From positions 434,001-498,000 of the forward strand of contig FMBT01000297.1 of NCBI GenBank assembly GCA_900095095.1: a stretch of DNA of 64,000 nucleotides, in the 5' to 3' direction. Positions within the stretch are counted from its first letter, which is position 1, and the number at the start of each line of letters is the position of its first letter. The notes beneath the pieces are model-generated. The model was given only the letters and a program-made list of their open reading frames with translations, was not told the DNA's origin and made no database searches. Origin of the DNA: Fragilariopsis cylindrus CCMP1102. Lineage: Eukaryota; Bacillariophyta; Bacillariophyceae; Bacillariales; Bacillariaceae. Both the position numbers and the translations under genes were made by a program. Shown one piece after another: positions 56,607 to 64,000 of this stretch.

Positions 56607-58648
56607 ATGTCTCAACAATATTCTTCTACGGGGTACCAAGACGAGGAAACGACCGCACTTCTTTCGATTCCCGATTCTGCATCGTCAATAATTTGCTGCG
56701 GAACGACGACCACGTCGACGTCGACGTCGACGGCAGTTGCAACAACAATTATCGATAATAATAATAATAATAACAACGCATATTGTACAACGAACATTAC
56801 TTCTTATGGGGCGATTAGTAATAATACCACCACCACCACCACCAGCAACAACATTGACAACAATAGTAGCAATTCACTGGAAGGAGAAGAATCCCGAACG
56901 TTTTTGCCGGTGTCTTTGTCATCTTTATCTAACGATAGCGTGGAAGATGAAGAGAGACATACATCAAATTCTGTCGATATTGAAGAGGGTGAAAATAATA
57001 ATAATAATAATAATAATAGTAATAATAACGAACAACAAAATCAAAATGATCCTCATCACGAAGGAGAAAATAATGCGACGATGATAAATAATGATAATGA
57101 TGAGTCAAATGAAGAAATAGCAGCAGCTGCAGCAGCAGCAGCAGCAGCTGGAGGAGAAGAGGAAGAATCATCATCAAGAGATGGAGCTATCGGAAATCTC
57201 ACTACACGGTTACGATGTTTATTTTCAACAATTACCTGGCCTATTGTTCCACTTGGTACAATTGTTTCACTTGCCTTGTTATGGGTACTATACGCGGCGT
57301 CTTCATTAGATCTGCGAAAGTCATGTTCACACCCATTGCATTCATATGCATTAATATCATTAATTTTAGTTGCATACATACCAAATCATTCACAAGTAAG
57401 ATCTTATTTATTTCAATACTCAAGAGAACGAGGTAAGCAAACAAATTCTTTCACACCGTAACATTAAATAAGTAGATGTATGCACGAGATAGAAAAAAAG
57501 TCCTCACTGATTCCTTTTCTCTGTTTTAAATTGAAGACGGTCCTATTCGTCCCGCTAGGTACGTGAGCCAAATATTTAGAATTTTTCTGGTAAGACAATT
57601 TTTATTTTACTCAAATCTCATTTCTTTTCTTTTTCTACGAACAATCAAACTGACTTGGTTTCAAAAGGGTTCGTATGTATGACCAGTTTTTTCATACAGT
57701 TTGCTTACTATACGTATACACCGGTGTGACGTTAATACAAACCTGTCGAGAAGATATAATAGTTGATAAAGATACTATTTTTATCGCTAAAAATGAACTT
57801 GCAATGCCAAATGATGGACCAATGAATGCATGCCAAGCTTCATGTCCTAATCTATATCAAGCCTTGAGTGTGTATGTTGCAACTCTTGAATTATTCACGT
57901 TTGCTCTGATTTTACCTTTACTATTTCTACCCTGTATCTATCTTTGGTTCTTACAACGAGCAACGACAGAGGCAGATGCTTTTGCACAGTTACAAGACCG
58001 ACTTCAAGAAGAGGAAGCTCTTTTGAGTAATGGTGGGGTAACCACTGGTGAGATTTTAGATAGCTTGGAACCTGTTAAGATGGTATCTCGCACAAAGCAT
58101 AGAACAACACAGAATAAACCATCATCATCAACAACAATATCTGCTGTAGCAGCAGATGACATAGATCCAGAACAACAATTATGGATACTGCCCCATTCTA
58201 CGACAATGGATGCTTCCATTATTGGTACGAAGTGTGATTCGAAGGAATGTTGTATTTGCATGTCTGATTTTATATACACAATGAAGTGGATATAGAAGAT
58301 GGACTAATAATCAAAGACAACGATAGCAGTAACAACAAGGAAAAGGACGAAAATAGTCCAGAACAAAGTGGTGATAGTCATGGTAGTGGAGACTGTAATG
58401 ATGATGACGATTTCTCAACATGTATAATGAAAGAGTCTACAATAGTTCGAACACAGTGTGGTCATGTCTTTCATCATGCATGTATCAAAGGTTGGGTAGG
58501 TGGAATATGGAGTATAAACCCAACCAACAGTGGTAGCAATAGCAACGACAATGAAAATAACAACCAGAATTGGCAGCGACGGAAAGCTCGTCAAATATTT
58601 TGTCCACTTTGTCGAGAAGATTTACGACCACGACCATCTACCAGTTAA
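56607..58648 (+). CDS. Membrane RING-H2 protein (putative E3 ubiquitin ligase) with a 22-nt micro-exon; one apparent 1-base loss
   Basis: Exons 56607-57432, 57537-57558 (22 nt) and 57668-58648. A long Asn/Thr/Ala low-complexity N-terminus precedes two TM segments ('WPIVPLGTIVSLALLWVLYA', 'ALISLILVAYIP'). The junction sequence reads 'YSRERDGPIRPARVRMYDQF', and two further TM segments follow, including 'FTFALILPLLFLPCIYLWF'. The RING is split by an acidic insert: 'CCICMSDF', then 'TQCGHVFHHACIKGW', then 'CPLCREDLRP', i.e. Cys-x2-Cys ... Cys-x-His-x2-His-x2-Cys ... Cys-x2-Cys. A frame stop at 58295 falls inside the insert and is cured by one A near 58280, giving 'YTNEVDIEDG'. It resembles plant membrane-bound RING-H2 E3s. 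The substrate is unknown. Confidence 0.78.
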
Positions 58649-58783
58649 AATAATGGTAAGTAATGATGATTGGTGAAGAAAGATGATCATGTTGATATAG
58701 AAAGAAATGTACAAGTTACTGTATACTATAACAAGTTGTTGTATAATAACATAACAATAATGCTGATAAAATCATAAAACATA

Positions 58784-60658
58784 TCAGTTTATTATTATTT
58801 GTTCTAATATCTTAGCGGATTTCATTAGCGTACTTTCTCCGAGACGGGAGGATATCAGTTGCATACCTCCGAAGAATGTTTTTTCACCCTCAATAGGTAT
58901 CGGAATGGAAACTGCGGGTAGGCCTGCTAATGAGGCAGGGACGGTCATAATATCATTCGCAAACATGGCAGTACTGTCTTCTACTATATAATCATTATCA
59001 TTATTTTGTGCAATTTTGTGTGGAAGAGAAAGTACGGTTGGAATCAATATTAGATCAACTTTTCCATCCAAGACCGAGTAAAACTCTTCTGCTAAATGTG
59101 CTCTAATTTGTGCGGCTGCTTCATAGTGTGTATGGAATTTATCAGAGGATAATACGGATGCACCACATAGAACTCTTCGAGTAACTTCTGTACCGAAACC
59201 TTGTCTTCTAGTAGCAGAGTATTGTCGTTCCAACGGAGTTAGATCGGGAGCAGCTCTATTATTGTCTGGAGCTGTCACTACACCCCCCTCTTCTTTTTCC
59301 GCATCGGCTGCTACGCCATAGCGAAAACCATCATATCGGCTTAGATTTGAGCTTGCTTCTGCGCTGACTAAGATATAGTACGCTGACAAAGCCCTTTGAA
59401 TGAGACCAGGAGATATATCATTTGTTGAAATTTCTATTACGTCTGCACCGTTCTCCTTTAACCAGTCAGCTGCCCGCGACCAGCTGTCCCTAATTTCGTT
59501 CGGACATTCTTTTACTGAAAATGCAGCAGGAATTCCCACTCGAATTCCAGATAAAGGTTTTTCTGGTTCTATCTCCTCTTCCGACGACGACGACGACATG
59601 ATCGTCTGAGCTATTGCAATTTCCGAATAGTTGTGCATGGTACCGTACGAGGAAAACGTCGAGTCTCGACTGTAATCCACGTCACGCTGAGCCAATATGT
59701 CCAATGCAGTCGAAGCACAGTCCACAGATTTTGCCAATATTCCTACCGTATCGAAAGAGGATGCATAACTAACGACGCCATGACGTGAAAGGAGACCATA
59801 GGATGGTTTCAGTCCTACAAGGCCACACCATGCCGCAGGAAGTCGTACCGATCCTCCTGTGTCCGTCCCTAACGATAATAAACTAGATCCATGGGCCACA
59901 GAAGCTGCGGAACCACACGATGATCCACCGGCAGAGTAGTGATAATGAAAATCGTTTCTGCTTGACGATGACGATGATTCTTCTTCTGCTTCTTTTTGTA
60001 GAGATTCCATTGCCTTCTGATGTTTTTCAAAGATAAGCTCCAGCGGTTGTACTATAATTTCAGCCAATCGTTCATCGTCCGATCTCGTTCTATCATTTCG
60101 GATAGGAATATCATCTTCATTGTATTTCTTGTTGTCATTATTTAGATTCAAATGTTTTAGAAACGGCAAGGGATTTTTGACGTGTCGAGGACTGCCATCG
60201 GTATGCCTAGAATTAGTTCCCAATGATCCCATTCCAAATTCGTCCATGGACGTTGTTCCCAGCATAATTCCACCCTTTTCACGTACAAGTATCCGTACCG
60301 TATCAGCATCATAACCACAAGGTGGAGTTCTACTATCCTTATCGTTATTACCGAAACCAAGAATGAAACTCCCCGCAGTGAGTGGTAATGTCTTCTCTGC
60401 TATATTTGCTTTAATTGAAATGGGTATCCCGTCAAAAATTGATAATGTATTCTCGTACCGTCTCCTTTCATCGGATTCCAATGCTCTTTCGGATATGACT
60501 TCCCACGGCACAATGATATTGTATGCGTTTAAACCCCAAATTTCCTCTCCCGCAGTTGCCATCGAATGACAAAATAACGACAATTGTGAAGAGGATACCA
60601 GTCCAGAATCAAGCAATCGCGCCGCCGTTCGAATCGTCAATTGACGAGAAGTGTTCAT
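58784..60658 (-). CDS. gatA: Glutamyl-tRNA(Gln) amidotransferase subunit A (GatA/QRSL1)
   Basis: A single exon of 624 aa, longer than usual (about 480-530) because of charged and Ser-rich inserts. The amidase triad is visible: Lys in 'GIPISIKANIAEK', the cis-Ser in 'SAGGSSCGSAASVAHG' and the nucleophile Ser in 'LSLGTDTGGSVRLPAAWCG'. 'GLVGLKPSYGLLSRHGVVSY' and 'FDTVGILAKSVDCAS' follow, typical of GatA. The C-terminal 'DIMTVPASLAGLPAVSIPI' is also conserved. The enzyme supplies ammonia to convert Glu-tRNA(Gln) to Gln-tRNA(Gln) in organelles, with GatB and GatC. The N-terminus 'MNTSRQLTIRTAARLLDSGL' is short for a targeting peptide, so mitochondrion or plastid cannot be decided. Confidence 0.93.
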   Translation of the reverse strand: MNTSRQLTIRTAARLLDSGLVSSSQLSLFCHSMATAGEEIWGLNAYNIIVPWEVISERALESDERRRYENTLSIFDGIPISIKANIAEKTLPLTAGSFILGFGNNDKDSRTPPCGYDADTVRILVREKGGIMLGTTSMDEFGMGSLGTNSRHTDGSPRHVKNPLPFLKHLNLNNDNKKYNEDDIPIRNDRTRSDDERLAEIIVQPLELIFEKHQKAMESLQKEAEEESSSSSSRNDFHYHYSAGGSSCGSAASVAHGSSLLSLGTDTGGSVRLPAAWCGLVGLKPSYGLLSRHGVVSYASSFDTVGILAKSVDCASTALDILAQRDVDYSRDSTFSSYGTMHNYSEIAIAQTIMSSSSSEEEIEPEKPLSGIRVGIPAAFSVKECPNEIRDSWSRAADWLKENGADVIEISTNDISPGLIQRALSAYYILVSAEASSNLSRYDGFRYGVAADAEKEEGGVVTAPDNNRAAPDLTPLERQYSATRRQGFGTEVTRRVLCGASVLSSDKFHTHYEAAAQIRAHLAEEFYSVLDGKVDLILIPTVLSLPHKIAQNNDNDYIVEDSTAMFANDIMTVPASLAGLPAVSIPIPIEGEKTFFGGMQLISSRLGESTLMKSAKILEQIIIN

Positions 60659-61495
60659 GCTTTACTTTATCAAAGTTGTTGACGCACTAGAGTTGGAGAC
60701 AGTACATTATTATTATGGCACAATCAATTGTCGTTCGTTTTATTAAAGATTTCAATTTGAAATTTATTCCGTTCCCATTCCATGAGGAAGGTAACGTATC
60801 AATACTTAATCACGAACAGACAGACAGAATGTTCCAGTCGTGTATACTAGTTCACAGGATTGAAAATTATCCAGTCCCGATCATCCTTAACCTTAGTAGA
60901 GGAAAAACGAAGAAAAGGTAATTTTCTCTTTTTTGTAAGGGTGACGTGGACTTTTTGTGTTTTTATCCATAAGTAAACTAAAAATGCGCACTAGAGACGC
61001 ATCCCAAAATACTTAACCACGTGTCAACAAAAAATGTTGTGATGTCGTGGTAGGTAAGTGGTGAATTGGTGAAACAAAATTTACACACATCCGACTAAAA
61101 GTGAATGATGCTCACAACCATAACAAGCAACAATTCAACTACTTCTATCGTGTTTGAGAGATGAGAAGACTAAACAAAATTCAATTTAAAGCAACAGCAC
61201 ACATACTAGTAGACAACAACCTGAGATAATAATAGTCATACCCAATAGTAGAATCGTAGTGAAATTAGAGCGATTTGTTATTGCAAAGCAGGTCGAAAGA
61301 ACAAGAAGGTCTTGTAAAACACATCGTTGAAATATATACGGTAAAAAAAAACCACGCCAAACATAAAGCACGAAGTTCGTCGCGCGAATAGTACTTTTTA
61401 CCGCGTTAGGAATCGAATCAACAACAACTTTACTAAAGAATACGTTACCAGTTTGAAGCAACGTCAACACAACAACATACATTACAAGTAACAAG
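60659..61495. promoter_or_regulatory. Divergent spacer GatA / bHLH-PAS gene
   Basis: About 840 bp. A 68-codon frame at 60715-60921 (MAQSIVVRFIKDF...) starts 57 bp from the GatA ATG on the other strand. It is AT-rich, not recognisable, and could be an unrelated small gene or a first exon; I leave it uncalled. It also holds CCACGTGTCAA near 61018, which contains a CACGTG E-box, the binding site of many bHLH factors, about 480 bp before the bHLH-PAS ATG. Confidence 0.45.
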
Positions 61496-63900
61496 ATGAG
61501 TGGTCTTATTAAGGACATTAAGATGAATGAAAACACTGTAGACGGAGATAATCCCTCTGAGAATGGTAGTGCAAATTCATCATCCTCAGGATGTGGTGGT
61601 GGTGGTGGTGGTGGAAACAATTCAGATAATTCTGCTATTATTAGTCTTGGTAATACATCCTTCGGTTTTAACTTCGAAAGTGATGGTGGATTTAACAATT
61701 CAAGTAGTGGAAGTGGGTCTGGTAGTAATTCCGAAGATGGTGGTAGTGGTAGTGATCAGGGTGATAACAATAACAGCAATAATAATAATAATAGTAATCG
61801 CCGCAGCAAATCAACAAAAACGGTTGTGAAGAAAGGCAAGGAAGGAATCAAAAGCAAAAACCGTAACAAAAAAGTTACGGGTAGTTCTTTTACAAGTTCA
61901 AGAATGGATGCATCAACTGATGTGGTGGTGGTGGAAGGACAATCTCAGGTATCATCCGATGAAAAATTACAAGATCAAGATGATCAGACACTACCACAAC
62001 AAGAACTCGCTTCTACAAGTACAGGACCTGCTGTTGTTGATGAGAAGTCTTCTTCCGCTGCTATGACTGTTGTTACAGTTGGTGGTAGTGGCAGTGATTC
62101 GAATACGATGACTGCTGGAGAAACTGCTGCTAAGATTAGGTCGGGGGGTGGTTCGATGAAACCACCACCACCACCACTACCACAATCAGTAGGTTCAGCT
62201 ACAACAGCAGGTGTTCCTATTGCTTCTTCTTCTTCATATGCATCATTATCAGGATATGTTAGTTCAATAACTGCTTCATCGGCTCAATCACAACCTGTGG
62301 TTGGTACCATTGCCAGTGGCGGGGGTGTTTTCAGTAGTTCTCATACTGATGCGGCTGCCGCTGCGGTTGCTAACTTAAATTCAATTGCAACAGCCGCTAC
62401 AAAGAAAATAAAAGCAGAAAACGACGGTAAGTATACTACATGCATTATGTTGTGTTGATTAAGATATCTTGATCTGATTTGATTGAAACCACATGTCGGA
62501 TATAAACTAACTGACTATTCTCTTTATCTTCTCTATCTTACTAGATGCGGAAACAAGGGGTTTGAAACGAAAAGCTAACAACAATTCGGCTGCTGACGAT
62601 GACGATAGCGGTGGATATAACAGTGATGACGATGAGGGGGGAACGGTCAGCTCAAAAACTACTGATACAAGCCCTTTGAAGACCACTACCACAATTACTA
62701 CTACCGGTAGCACTAATGACAACGAAGAAATGAATATGGATGATGATGACGACAGCATTCTTAGTGGCGGGGGTGGTGGTGGGAATAAGAAAGGAGGGAA
62801 GAAAAAGAAATTGGACGAATCGAAACGCGAAGAACGGAATGCAAGAGAAAAGGAAAGAAGTTTCCGTATCTCTCGACAAATCAACGAATTAAGAAATCTT
62901 CTTTCTAGTGGTGGTGTTATTGTACCGAAGGGTACAAAGAGTTCCGTCTTAACAGAGGCAGCGAATTATATTCGTATGCTTCAACAGCATCAGTATCGTT
63001 CTGAAATGTAAGTTTTTCCTGTTTTCTTTTTGTTCTTACGTTATATAAGAATTGCTCAGAGCATGAATGTTAGTGTGATGTTTTCACTGTTGCTCATTAT
63101 TCATTAACTTTTCTAACAACGTTTATTCTTTTTCTCGTCTTCTTTCTATCAATGACCAGTGATCGACACCAGTTAGTTCAACAAGTACAACGGATTGGTA
63201 GTGGTGCCTTAGGACAGGAAGCTGCGAGTGCTGTTAGGCATGTTGCCGCACAGAATGGTGTTTGGTCTTTAGGAAACTTCGGTGGCGTTCCACCGAAATC
63301 TGCCATGATGTACCATCAGCCCAGCGGACCAATAGCCGACGAACCGACAAGTTCTGCGGATTCAGCCTCCTCGTTGAATGGATCTACACTCCCTAGCAAG
63401 ATCGAAGAATCGGACTACAGACAGGTATTCAACTCATGTACGATAGGAATGGCGATCGCATCTATGGGAGGAGCCTTCATCGACTGCAACAAACTTTTCT
63501 GTAATATATCTAATTATACGAAACAAGAAATTTGCTCTATGACTGTATTCAATCTAACTTCCCGGCAAGATCTTCAGTCCGCTTTTGATTTGATCAGTCA
63601 AATGCTCTCAGCTCCACTAGATCCTACCGTTACGAACACTTCTGTGTACTAAGAGGAGCTCTCAAGAACAGAACCGACATCGGACTCAACGTCAAACTAG
63701 TCAAAGGTGGAGATGGTGTCGCAAAGTGTTTTTGTGTAACACTAATTCTGAATCCTGCGTCACCATACGATACATCGAAACCTACTCCGGCGGCAATGGG
63801 ACATGGTATCGCAAATACAGGTCAAATACTTCCTGGTCCTAATGTCAAAGATTCATCTCAAGCGGGATTGGCTCCCTCTCCCGCTTATACTACGGGCTGA
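61496..63900 (+). CDS. bHLH-PAS transcription factor (diatom RITMO1-like); one apparent 1-base loss near the end
   Basis: Exons 61496-62426, 62545-63007 and 63160-63900. The first exon is a Ser/Gly/Asn-rich, probably disordered region with a Lys-rich patch. Exon 2 carries acidic stretches and the bHLH: basic region 'KREERNAREKERSFRISRQI', helix 'NELRNLLSSGG', loop 'VIVPKGTKSSV' and helix 'LTEAANYIRMLQQHQ'. Exon 3 has a PAS domain beginning 'YRQVFNSCTIGMAIASMGGA', through 'FIDCNKLFCNISNYTKQEIC' and 'FNLTSRQDLQSAFDLI', to a final strand set 'CVLRGALKNRTDIGLNVKL'...'VAKCFCVTLILNP'. That last part is reached only if one T is added near 63641. This bHLH-then-PAS order is that of RITMO1, the diel-rhythm regulator of Phaeodactylum. 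The basic residues suggest E-box binding. Confidence 0.85.
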
Positions 63901-64000
63901 TTCGATGGGAATAGCCTTGCACATTTTATGTAGTGATCTGAATGTGCAATCCATCTATCTACCTACACTGCCCAACCGACTGGGGGTATTTTGTCATCCA

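Noticed and set aside
60715-60921. 68-codon plus-strand frame beside the GatA start
   Set aside because: Short, no motif, no conserved feature; could be a first exon but nothing joins to it visibly.
1-64000. tRNA or rRNA genes
   Set aside because: I looked for B-box-like GGTTCRAnnCC sequences and cloverleaf context and found none convincing; a tRNAscan run would be decisive.

Overview
This is a nuclear segment from a photosynthetic stramenopile, most likely a diatom. The support is: spliceosomal GT-AG introns of roughly 60-320 nt in many genes; AT-rich intergenic DNA full of microsatellites; proteins with long Asn, Gln, Ser, Gly, Asp or Thr runs; eukaryotic markers (NUP93/NIC96, DDRGK1/UFBP1, TRPC4AP, peroxisomal acyl-CoA oxidase with a PTS1, DGAT2, ABC1/ADCK kinase); a bHLH-PAS factor of the diatom RITMO1 type; and a cyanobacterial-type pantothenate kinase. 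No tRNA, rRNA, CRISPR array or bacterial operon was seen.

Layout. 1-1.9 kb: 5' part of a membrane-anchored beta-propeller protein running off the left edge. 4.6-11.3 kb: MFS transporter, nucleotide-rhamnose epimerase/reductase (UER1 type), acyl-CoA oxidase. 11.3-14.9 kb: a C-rich, retroelement-like block with a possible decayed reverse-transcriptase fragment and an intact gag-like ORF. 15.1-27.5 kb: fatty acyl-AMP ligase with carrier domain and CaaX-like end, type III pantothenate kinase with a long C-terminal extension, photolyase-family protein, coiled-coil protein, DGAT2, polytopic membrane protein. 27.7-43 kb: TRPC4AP, a putative LYR-type protein, two unrecognised broken ORFs, ABC1/ADCK kinase, NUP93. 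43.8-47.5 kb: FAD monooxygenase and a DUF1295/steroid-reductase-like protein in tandem, with related upstream regions; a broken copy of part of the monooxygenase lies 4.7 kb away. 47.5-63.9 kb: DDRGK1, MFSD14-like transporter, a large repeat-rich type I membrane protein with a KxxK cluster, a membrane RING-H2 protein, GatA and the bHLH-PAS gene.

Lipid metabolism recurs (acyl-CoA oxidase, acyl-AMP ligase, CoA biosynthesis, DGAT2, two possible lipid-modifying enzymes), but the genes have separate promoters on both strands, so I read this as ordinary eukaryotic gene order rather than a metabolic cluster.

Reading caution. Eight loci need about 20 single-base additions to keep one conserved reading frame. 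Every one is a lost base, nearly all in short homopolymers. Unpolished long-read assembly error explains this best, so genes called here as frameshifted should not be assumed dead.
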